Shown here piece after piece: positions 1 through 5,151 of a DNA stretch of 5,151 nucleotides. Positions within the stretch are counted from its first letter, which is position 1. Each line of letters begins with the position of its first letter. The position numbers and the translations under genes are program-made. The DNA lies in the NCBI GenBank assembly GCA_020850915.1, contig JADZDV010000182.1:1-5151 (forward strand), read 5' to 3'. Source of the stretch: Chloroflexota bacterium (lineage in GTDB: Bacteria; Chloroflexota; UBA6077; JADZDV01). The notes beneath the pieces were generated by a model that had not been told where the DNA came from, did not search any database, and saw nothing but the letters and a program-made list of their open reading frames with translations.

Positions 1-132
1 CAGACGCTGGTGGACCTGGACGGGGAGAGCTATGAGGTGTGGTTTGTGGACCTGACGGAGCAGACAGCGCAGGAGTCGCAGCGGCGGGGGCGGACGGCGC
101 GGGCGGTGTGCCACCTGGTGGAGGCGAGCTAG
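1..132 (+). CDS. C-terminal end of an unidentified protein (5' truncated)
   Basis: Frame 1 is open from the first base to a TAG at 130-132 and encodes the last 43 residues of a protein that begins outside the window. The peptide starts QTLVDLDGESYEVWF and ends AVCHLVEAS. It has an acidic, beta-strand-like first half and an Arg-rich, probably helical second half (QESQRRGRTARA). I do not recognise the family. It does not resemble the C-terminus of LexA, a common neighbour or regulator of mutasome genes. The gene lies upstream of imuA in the same orientation, 74 bases away, so it could share the transcript or simply be a neighbour. The continuous frame and high GC at third positions support coding, but so short a piece cannot be assigned a function. 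Confidence 0.6.
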   Translation, partial: QTLVDLDGESYEVWFVDLTEQTAQESQRRGRTARAVCHLVEAS

Positions 133-206
133 CACAGAACTGAGGCTCTGGCTCGCGGTCTAGCGACGGACCGCCCGGCTGGAGCGGGAGGCGGAGCGGA
201 GGGGTG
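133..206 (+). promoter_or_regulatory. Leader between the upstream gene and imuA; holds the imuA ribosome binding site
   Basis: This short gap is where a promoter or SOS operator for the mutasome operon would be expected. The purine-rich stretch at 186-204 has several Shine-Dalgarno-like cores: GGAGG at 187-191, GGAG at 193-196 and GGAGG at 198-202. The last sits four bases before the ATG at 207, so ribosome binding is well supported. I see no GAAC-N4-GTTC type LexA box and no convincing -35/-10 pair. GAAC at 137-140 has no facing GTTC half. The operon promoter may therefore lie further upstream, or the LexA of this organism may use a different site. Confidence 0.4.
155..174 (+). other. Small inverted repeat (6-bp stem, 8-base loop)
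   Basis: GCGGTC at 155-160 pairs perfectly with GACCGC at 169-174 around the loop TAGCGACG. It lies 22 bases after the stop of the upstream gene and about 30 bases before imuA. There is no T-run after it, so a standard intrinsic terminator is not supported. It could be a weak transcript hairpin, a protein-binding palindrome or chance in GC-rich DNA. Confidence 0.3.
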
Positions 207-1169
207 ATGGGTGTCGAGAATGGCAGGGGTCTGGTCGGCCACGAGCAGCGGCTGGCGCTGGTAGACGCGCTGGCCCGCGAGCTGGAAGCGAAGTTCGGCC
301 CTGGCATCCTCTACCGGCTGGCTCGGGCACGGCCGAAAGTGGGCGCGGTGGCGCTCTCGACAGGCTCGGTGCGCCTGGACGGCGCCACGCGGCTGGGCGG
401 TGTGCCCCGAGGCCGGCTGACCCTGCTCCGTGGCGGCGCCTCGTCTGGCAAGACCACGCTCGCCTACCACCTGCTGGCCGAGGCGCAGCGTGGTGGCGGG
501 CTGGCGGCGCTCATCGACGGCGAGGGCGCCGCCGATCTGGACGCCATGCAGGCCTGCGGCGTGGACACCGCCGACCTCATTCTGGCCAGCCCTGACGACG
601 CGCACGAGGCGCTGGAGATGGTGGAGATCCTCGTGCGCTGCCAGGCGCTGGACGCCGTGGTGGCGACGGAGCTGCCCCCCGCGCGGGCTGGCCTGCTGGC
701 GCTCGGCCTCCGCCGGCTGAGCGTCTGGCTCAAAGATGCGCCGACGGCCGTGGTGGTGGTAGTTGACCTGGACAGGACGCGCCCTGGCTGGCGCCGAGCC
801 CGGGAGCCCCTGCCGGCCGTGCCGCACGCGGCCAGTCTGATCGTGGAGCTGCGGCAGCTCCGGCCGCTGTTCGGCCCCGGCGGCGAGGTGCGCGGCCTGC
901 GGGTGCGGGCGGAGGTCGTCAAGAACCGCCAGGCGCCGCTGAGTCCGCCGGTCGAGCTGGAGGTCACCATCGGCCGCGGCCTGCGACGCGCCGCCGAAGC
1001 GCTGGAGCTGGGGCTGGAGCAGGGCCTGCTCAATCGCACGCCCCAGGGTGTTGTCTGGGGCGAGCTTGATCTCGTGCTCGGACGCGGTCCGGACGGGGCC
1101 CTGACCACCCTGGAGCGAGAGCCGGAGCTCGTCGGGAGGCTGCTGGATGCTTGCCTGCGTCTGGCTTGA
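207..1169 (+). CDS. imuA: ImuA: RecA-derived mutasome accessory protein
   Basis: This 320-residue protein is a RecA paralogue in the position of ImuA. ImuA supports the ImuB-DnaE2 translesion complex on damaged DNA. Similarity to RecA runs end to end. Residues about 15-40 (RLALVDALARELEAKFGPG) match the RecA N-terminal helix. ALSTGSVRLD (49-58) and GGVPRGR (64-70) precede Walker A GGASSGKT (76-83, lysine K82). IDGEGAAD (103-110) matches the RecA segment with catalytic Glu, here E106. VVKNR (237-241) and the following 80 residues match the RecA C-terminal part. The Walker B aspartate is missing: RecA VIVVDS aligns with AVVATE, giving T154. The DNA loops L1 and L2 are shortened or unrecognisable, so canonical recombinase activity is unlikely. 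The protein ends without the acidic RecA tail. ATG 207 is preferred; GTG 204 is directly adjacent. The stop lies 23 bases inside imuB. The ImuA name rests on RecA similarity plus context. Confidence 0.88.
   Translation: MGVENGRGLVGHEQRLALVDALARELEAKFGPGILYRLARARPKVGAVALSTGSVRLDGATRLGGVPRGRLTLLRGGASSGKTTLAYHLLAEAQRGGGLAALIDGEGAADLDAMQACGVDTADLILASPDDAHEALEMVEILVRCQALDAVVATELPPARAGLLALGLRRLSVWLKDAPTAVVVVVDLDRTRPGWRRAREPLPAVPHAASLIVELRQLRPLFGPGGEVRGLRVRAEVVKNRQAPLSPPVELEVTIGRGLRRAAEALELGLEQGLLNRTPQGVVWGELDLVLGRGPDGALTTLEREPELVGRLLDACLRLA
1134..1139 (+). promoter_or_regulatory. Strong ribosome binding site of imuB inside imuA
   Basis: GGGAGG lies seven bases before the ATG at 1147, inside the last codons of imuA. 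It fixes the imuB start and, with the 23-base overlap, indicates that ribosomes finishing imuA are close to the imuB start. Confidence 0.7.
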
Positions 1170-2184
1170 AGTCCCGCCGCCAGGAACGGCGCCCGGCGCG
1201 CTGGCGCGGCTTCTGCGCGCGCTCGCCACCTGGAGCCCGGTCCTGGAGCCGGAGGACACGCCCAGCTTTCGCGGCGCGTACGTGGACGCGCGCGGGCTGG
1301 AGCTCCAGCGCTTCTTGCGCGGCGTCCGCCGCCAGGTCTCTCAGCCAGAGCCGCCCGATGCCTGGCCGGCGGGCGAGGACGACCCGCCCGGCGGGGCGAC
1401 CGGTCCGCTGCACCTCCGCACCGGTCTGGCGAAGAATCGGCTGGTAGCGAAGCTGGCCGCCCTCGCGGCGCCGCCGGGACGCTGGCGAATGGTGGAGCCG
1501 GCCGCCACCCGCGCCTTCCTGGAGCCGCTGCCGGTCACCCTGCTGCCCCTTGCCGACGAGACGCGGGAGCGGCTGAGCCTGCTCGGCATCCGGACGATCG
1601 GCCGTCTGCTGCGGCTGCCGCGCGCGGCGCTCGGCAGCCAGGTCGGGCCGGACGCGCTGGCCGCGGCGCGGGCGCTAGAGGCCGAAGGCGAGCTGCTGCG
1701 CTCCTGGCGGGGCGACGCCTGGCTGGCCGGCGAGGCGGAGGTGGACGGGCTGCTGGAGACCCGGGCGCAGCTTGGCCTCATCCTGGGGCCGCTCCTCACC
1801 CGGCTGGTGGACGAGCTGCGGGAGCGCCGAGCTGGCGCCCAGACCGTGCGGGTGCGGGCGGCCGGCCGGGATCGCCGCTGGCGAGAGCGCCGCGTCTACC
1901 TGACTGAGCGCACCGCCGAGCTGGACAGCCTGCTGACCGCGGCCGAGCAGCTCGCGGAGGCGCTGGCCGGAGAGATCGTCACGCCTGAGACGGTCCTCCG
2001 CGGGCCGGAGCGGCTGGAAGTGGCGCTGGGCGACCTCGGCAAGCTGGCCAGCCGCCAGCCCGGCCTGTTCGAGGCGCAGCACCGGCGGGCGCTGGCCGCG
2101 CCGGCTCTGGCCGAGCTGCGGGCGCGCTTCGGCAGCCGCGTCCAGGTCGGTGCCGGGATGGCTCGCCATGCGCCGCTACGCTGA
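1147..2184 (+). CDS. imuB: ImuB: catalytically inactive, shortened Y-family polymerase homologue
   Basis: This 345-residue protein is a Y-family polymerase relative of the ImuB type, a hub thought to tether DnaE2 and ImuA to the sliding clamp. MLACVWL (1-7) is the first palm strand. SPVLEPEDTPSFRGAYVDARG (30-50) is the second palm motif. TGLAKNRLVAKLA (92-104) matches the active-site lysine helix. FLEPLPV (124-130) and the HhH-like LSLLGIRTIGRLLRLP (143-158) follow, then a little finger at about 200-308. The catalytic carboxylates are absent: the Pol IV pair D103/E104 aligns with R42/G43, and D8 aligns with a hydrophobic residue. QPGLF (304-308) resembles the clamp-binding QLxLF motif. Only about 20 residues separate the first strand from SPVLEP, so the fingers region is missing. 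Only 37 residues follow QPGLF, while many ImuB proteins approach 500 residues with a long tail. It overlaps imuA by 23 bases and the next gene by 17. Confidence 0.9.
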   Translation: MLACVWLEVPPPGTAPGALARLLRALATWSPVLEPEDTPSFRGAYVDARGLELQRFLRGVRRQVSQPEPPDAWPAGEDDPPGGATGPLHLRTGLAKNRLVAKLAALAAPPGRWRMVEPAATRAFLEPLPVTLLPLADETRERLSLLGIRTIGRLLRLPRAALGSQVGPDALAAARALEAEGELLRSWRGDAWLAGEAEVDGLLETRAQLGLILGPLLTRLVDELRERRAGAQTVRVRAAGRDRRWRERRVYLTERTAELDSLLTAAEQLAEALAGEIVTPETVLRGPERLEVALGDLGKLASRQPGLFEAQHRRALAAPALAELRARFGSRVQVGAGMARHAPLR

Positions 2185-2446
2185 GCCGCGGCCGGTCCAG
2201 GTCTGGCTTGGCCGGGACGGCCAGCCAGTCTGGATCCACTGGCTGGGGCGGCGGGAGCGGGCGCGCGTCTGCAATACCTGGCAGATCGAGGGCGCCTGGT
2301 GGGACGCCGGCGAGGCCCGCCGCCCGGACGGCCGCACGCCAGGCGACGAGCCGCGCGTCTACTACAGCCTGCTCACCGCCTCCGGCGCCCTGCTGACCGT
2401 CTACGAGCTCGCCGGCCAGTGGCTGCTCGAGCAGGTCGCCGATTGA
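2168..2446 (+). CDS. Small Trp-rich protein between imuB and dnaE2 (possibly DUF6504-like)
   Basis: This 92-residue protein starts MRRYAEPRPVQVWLGRDG. It has many Trp and Tyr residues: VWIHWLGR, NTWQIEGAWWD, RVYYSLL, VYELAGQWLLEQ. Alternating hydrophobic and polar residues suggest a small beta-barrel or sheet. No signal peptide, membrane segment or catalytic motif is visible. From memory the pattern resembles DUF6504-type proteins encoded beside imuB and dnaE2 in some high-GC bacteria; that assignment is not certain. The start overlaps the end of imuB by 17 bases, and the stop TGA (2444-2446) overlaps the TTG start of dnaE2. It is therefore locked into the mutasome operon, and a role as accessory subunit is inferred from context only. 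ATG 2168 is preferred because MRRYAEP reads as a natural N-terminus; GTG 2150 in the same frame would add six residues. Confidence 0.78.
   Translation: MRRYAEPRPVQVWLGRDGQPVWIHWLGRRERARVCNTWQIEGAWWDAGEARRPDGRTPGDEPRVYYSLLTASGALLTVYELAGQWLLEQVAD
2429..2445 (+). promoter_or_regulatory. dnaE2 start region: GAGCAGG and TTGA stop/start overlap
   Basis: GAGCAGG at 2429-2435 lies seven bases before TTG at 2443-2445. This TTG overlaps the TGA stop of the preceding gene, giving a four-base TTGA overlap analogous to the common ATGA arrangement and suggesting coupled translation. No ATG or GTG occurs in frame between this TTG and the conserved PHP motif. An in-frame GTG at 2419 is the main alternative but lacks a clear ribosome binding site. 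Confidence 0.5.
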
Positions 2447-5151
2447 GCGCCCGGCAGGCCAGACCCAGGTCGTCCAGAACATCGCCCTCGCCGGCCTACG
2501 TCGAGCGGCACTGCCACTCGAACTTCTCTTTCCTGGAAGGGGCCTCCCATCCGGAAGACCTGGCGAAACGGGCCGTCGAGCTGGGCCTGGCCGGACTGGC
2601 CGTGACCGATCGCCACGGTCTGTACGGAGCGGTGCGCTTCAGCAAGGCGATGGCGGACCTGGGCCTGCCCGGCATCGTCGGGGCCGAGGCCCACGTGGCC
2701 CTGGAGGGCGAGCCGGGCGCGGCGGGGGCTGGAGCGGTCGGACAGGCCACGCCGGCGCTGGTGCTGCTGGTGGAGTCCGAGGCGGGCTACGCGGCGCTCA
2801 GCCGGCTGCTGACCCGGGGCCAGATGGCCGGCGCCAAGGGCGCCCCGCGCCTCGCCTGGGACGACCTCGCCGTGGCGGCCGAAGCGCGCGGGCTGGTCTG
2901 CCTGTCCGGCGGCTGGCAGGGCGCGCTGGTCGCCGCGCTGCGCGCCGGCAATCGCGCGCTGGCGCGGCGGCGGGCCGAGCGGCTGCGCGACCTCTTCGGA
3001 CCGGGCCGCTTCTGGGTGGAGCTACAGCACCACCGGCGACCGGAAGACCGCCGCCTGATCGCGGAGCTGACAGAGCTGGCCGAGCAGCTTCGCCTCGGCG
3101 TCGTGGCCACCAACGGCGTGCTCTACGCCGACCGGGCCGCCCGGCCGCTCCAGGACGTCCTGACCTGCATCAAGCACCACACCACCCTGGACGGAGCCGG
3201 GCCGCTGCTCAAGCCGAACGCCGAGTACGGCCTGAAATCGCCGGCTGAGATGGCCGCCCTCTTCCCTCATCAGCCCGCGGCGATCCGCAACACCACCCTG
3301 GTCGCCGAGCGCTGCGCCTTCCGTCTGGAGAATGTCGGCTATCGCTTCCCGGCCTTCCCCGTGCCGGAGGGCGAGACGCCGTTCAGCTACCTGTACGCCC
3401 TCTGCCAGGCCGGCGCGCGCCAGCGCTACCACCCGATCGAGCCGCGCGTCTCGAAGCAGCTCGCCCACGAATTAGAGCTGATCCAGAAGCTCGGCCTGGC
3501 GGAGTACCTCCTGATCGTCTGGGACATCATGCGCTTCGCGCGCGAGCGCGGCATCCTGGCCCAGGGCCGCGGCTCGGCCGCCAACTCCGTGGTGGCGTAC
3601 GTCCTGGGCATCACGAACGTCGATCCGATCAAGCTGGATCTGCTGTTCGAGCGCTTCCTCTCCGAGGAGCGCCAGGGCGCGCCGGACATCGACGTGGACT
3701 TCGCCAACAAGGACCGCGAGCAGGTCATCCAGTACGTCTACGAGCGCTACGGCCGCGCCCACGCGGGGATGGTCTGCGAGGTGATCTCATACCGCCCTCG
3801 CTCGGCGATCCGGGACGTGGGCAAGGCGCTCGGCCTGTCGCTGGAGGAGGTGGACCGCCTGGCGAAGGCCGTGGACCGCTACGGCCCGATCCCGGAAGAG
3901 GACTACCCTGGCGCCAACAGCGTGAGCCGCTACGGGAGTGAGCAGGATGATGGGGGCTCAAAGAACGGGAGGGGCCCAAAGGACGCGAGAGAGGGCCCGC
4001 ACGGCCGGGACGTCCAGGACGGCCGGGACAGCCGGGACGGCCGGGGCGGCGGGAAGGGCCGGGAGGGGGTGGGCGCGGGTGGAAGGGGCGCGCTGTCGCC
4101 GCTGCGGGCTGTGGATCCGCGGCTGGGGCCGCTGGTGCAGCAGATCCAGGGCTTTCCCCGCCACCTCGGCATCCACGTGGGCGGGATGATCGTCACGCGC
4201 GAGCCGCTGGAGGAGGTGGCGCCGCTGGAGCGCGCCACCATGGCCGGCCGCACGGTGATCCAGTGGGACAAGGACGACGTCGAGGCGATGGGGCTCGTCA
4301 AGATCGACCTGCTCGGCCTCGGCATGCTTTCCCTGCTCCAGGACGCCCTGAAGCTGGTCCAGGAGCATGAAGGCCACACGATCGATCTCGCGGCGCTCAG
4401 CTTCGACGATCCCGAGATCTACGACATGCTCTGTCGGGCGGACGCGGTGGGTCTCTTCCAGGTGGAGAGCCGGGCCCAGATGAGCACCCTGCCGCGGCTG
4501 AAGCCGCGCACCTTCTACGACCTGGTCATCGAGATCTCGCTCATCCGGCCCGGGCCGATCCAGGGCGGCTCGGTCCACCCCTACCTGCGGCGGCGGGCCG
4601 GCCTGGAGCCGGTGACCTATCCCCACCCGAAGCTCCAGCCCGTCCTGGAGAAGACGCTGGGCGTGCCGCTGTTCCAGGAGCAGGGCATGCGCCTGGCGAT
4701 CGCCGCGGCCGGCTTCTCGCCCGGCAAGGCCGATCAGCTCCGCCGCGCCATGGGACACAAACGCTCGCGCGAGCGGATGGCCGAGCTATACGACGACTTC
4801 CTGCAGGGGATGGCGGCCAACGGCATTCCGGAGCGCGTGGGGCGCCAGGTCTGGAAGCAGCTCTCCGCCTTTGCCGACTACGGCTTTCCGGAGTCGCACG
4901 CCGCCTCCTTCGCCCTGATCGTCTACGCCTCGGCCTACCTGAAGCGCTACTACCCGGTCGCTTTCTACTGCGCCCTGCTGAACAACCAGCCGATGGGCTT
5001 CTACCCGCCCGCGACGATCGTGGGCGATGTCCGCCGGCACGGCGTCCGGATCCTGCCGGTGGACGTCCAGCGCAGCCGAGCGGACTGCACCGTCGAGCAG
5101 GGGGCGCTGCGGCTGGGGCTGCGCTACGTGAAGGGCATCGGCGAGAGCGTC
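2443..5151 (+). CDS. dnaE2: DnaE2: error-prone DNA polymerase III alpha-type subunit (3' truncated)
   Basis: The frame is open for 903 codons to the window edge; family members are usually about 1050-1100 residues. It is the C-family polymerase performing translesion synthesis in the mutasome. The PHP domain comes first: HCHSNFSFLEGAS (23-35), TDRHGLYG (55-62), GAE (80-82), then a DnaE2-like LQDVLTCIKHHTTLDGAGPLLKPNAE stretch near 235-260 (ends LKPNAE). The polymerase core has GRGSAANS (375-382), PDIDVDF (414-420, catalytic D417 and D419), GFPRHLGIHVGGM (from about 570), VKIDLLGL (619-626, third aspartate D622), ISLIRPGPIQGG (about 698-709) and DYGFPESHAASFALIVYASAYLK. The end, LGLRYVKGIGESV, enters the helix-hairpin-helix region; the OB fold is beyond the window. 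SN in HSNFSF, the GFPRHL motif and the mutasome context favour DnaE2 over replicative DnaE1. Oddities: a Gly/Arg/Asp-rich insertion at about 490-552, an Ala/Gly-rich stretch at 88-101, and ATNGVLY (222-228) where the PHP metal motif usually has a His. The start is TTG. Confidence 0.93.
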   Translation, partial: MSARQARPRSSRTSPSPAYVERHCHSNFSFLEGASHPEDLAKRAVELGLAGLAVTDRHGLYGAVRFSKAMADLGLPGIVGAEAHVALEGEPGAAGAGAVGQATPALVLLVESEAGYAALSRLLTRGQMAGAKGAPRLAWDDLAVAAEARGLVCLSGGWQGALVAALRAGNRALARRRAERLRDLFGPGRFWVELQHHRRPEDRRLIAELTELAEQLRLGVVATNGVLYADRAARPLQDVLTCIKHHTTLDGAGPLLKPNAEYGLKSPAEMAALFPHQPAAIRNTTLVAERCAFRLENVGYRFPAFPVPEGETPFSYLYALCQAGARQRYHPIEPRVSKQLAHELELIQKLGLAEYLLIVWDIMRFARERGILAQGRGSAANSVVAYVLGITNVDPIKLDLLFERFLSEERQGAPDIDVDFANKDREQVIQYVYERYGRAHAGMVCEVISYRPRSAIRDVGKALGLSLEEVDRLAKAVDRYGPIPEEDYPGANSVSRYGSEQDDGGSKNGRGPKDAREGPHGRDVQDGRDSRDGRGGGKGREGVGAGGRGALSPLRAVDPRLGPLVQQIQGFPRHLGIHVGGMIVTREPLEEVAPLERATMAGRTVIQWDKDDVEAMGLVKIDLLGLGMLSLLQDALKLVQEHEGHTIDLAALSFDDPEIYDMLCRADAVGLFQVESRAQMSTLPRLKPRTFYDLVIEISLIRPGPIQGGSVHPYLRRRAGLEPVTYPHPKLQPVLEKTLGVPLFQEQGMRLAIAAAGFSPGKADQLRRAMGHKRSRERMAELYDDFLQGMAANGIPERVGRQVWKQLSAFADYGFPESHAASFALIVYASAYLKRYYPVAFYCALLNNQPMGFYPPATIVGDVRRHGVRILPVDVQRSRADCTVEQGALRLGLRYVKGIGESV
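3919..4101 (+). other. Low-complexity Gly/Arg/Asp-rich insertion in the DnaE2 thumb region
   Basis: About 61 in-frame codons between RYGPIPEEDYPGAN and LRAVDPRLGPLVQQIQGFPRHL have no similarity I recognise to C-family polymerases. They are dominated by Gly, Arg, Asp and Lys, with pieces such as GRDVQDGRDSRDGRGGG. The segment lies between the palm aspartates D417/D419 and D622, where the thumb is expected, and the conserved sequence resumes in frame afterward. It is probably a flexible surface loop. Family members vary in length here, so the exact insert limits are approximate. Confidence 0.65.
4001..4072 (+). repeat. Degenerate 9-base tandem repeat within dnaE2
   Basis: Eight consecutive 9-base units can be laid out, beginning acggccggg, acgtccagg, acggccggg, acagccggg, acggccggg, followed by three more diverged units. 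The first, third and fifth units are identical. Because the period is three codons, copy number changes keep the reading frame; the peptide repeats GRD/DGRD-like triplets. Replication slippage is the simplest origin of this part of the insertion. Confidence 0.7.

Noticed and set aside
52..67. CTG-N10-CAG pattern resembling an Escherichia-type LexA box
   Set aside because: The ten-base core is not AT-rich or symmetric, the site is inside the coding end of the upstream gene, and this short pattern is expected by chance in such DNA.
155..174. Hairpin as intrinsic terminator of the upstream gene
   Set aside because: The stem is only six base pairs and no T-run follows it, so I list it only as an inverted repeat.
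129..1259. Long open frame of 376 codons on the - strand opposite imuA
   Set aside because: It is a shadow of the high-GC imuA coding strand; its translation is low in complexity and Gln/Arg/Ala-rich with no recognisable domain, while the + strand encodes a clear RecA paralogue.
1147..2184. imuB as a functional DinB/Pol IV polymerase
   Set aside because: The catalytic carboxylates and fingers region are absent, and the gene is tied to imuA and dnaE2, so ImuB fits better.
3958..4758. Open frame of 266 codons on the - strand opposite dnaE2
   Set aside because: It lies wholly inside the conserved dnaE2 core, including the D622 motif, and shows no family resemblance; GC-rich antisense frames are commonly open.
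2443..5151. The polymerase as the replicative DnaE1
   Set aside because: The DnaE2-type motifs (HSNFSFLEGAS, QGFPRHLGIH, LQDVLTCI) and the mutasome operon context point to DnaE2.

Overview
The window is a very GC-rich bacterial segment holding most of an ImuA-ImuB-DnaE2 mutasome operon, the DNA-damage translesion synthesis cassette. Every supported gene is on the + strand. The extreme GC bias and the ImuA/ImuB/DnaE2 combination fit a high-GC phylum such as Chloroflexota (Thermomicrobia-like) or Actinomycetota. This taxonomic guess is weak because no marker gene is present.

Layout: positions 1-132 hold the last 43 codons of an unidentified gene. A leader of about 74 bases follows, with a small hairpin and no recognisable LexA box. 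Then come imuA (207-1169, a RecA-derived ATPase-like protein), imuB (1147-2184, a catalytically dead and unusually short Y-family polymerase homologue), a small Trp-rich protein (2168-2446, possibly DUF6504-like), and dnaE2 (from a TTG at 2443 to the window end, 903 codons, 3' end missing).

The last four genes overlap in series by 23, 17 and 4 bases, which points to one transcript and translational coupling. In characterised systems DnaE2 performs the error-prone synthesis, ImuB is a non-catalytic hub that binds the sliding clamp, and ImuA supports the complex. The sequence agrees: DnaE2 keeps its three catalytic aspartates (D417, D419, D622), while ImuB has lost all the Y-family carboxylates but keeps a clamp-motif-like QPGLF.

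The unusual points are these. ImuA can be aligned with RecA from end to end but has lost the Walker B aspartate and the DNA-binding loops. ImuB lacks the fingers region and the long C-terminal tail. The small protein locked between imuB and dnaE2 is a candidate extra mutasome component. The DnaE2 thumb region carries a roughly 60-residue Gly/Arg/Asp-rich insertion built partly from degenerate 9-base tandem repeats. This is a variant of a known system; I see no evidence for a wholly new one.
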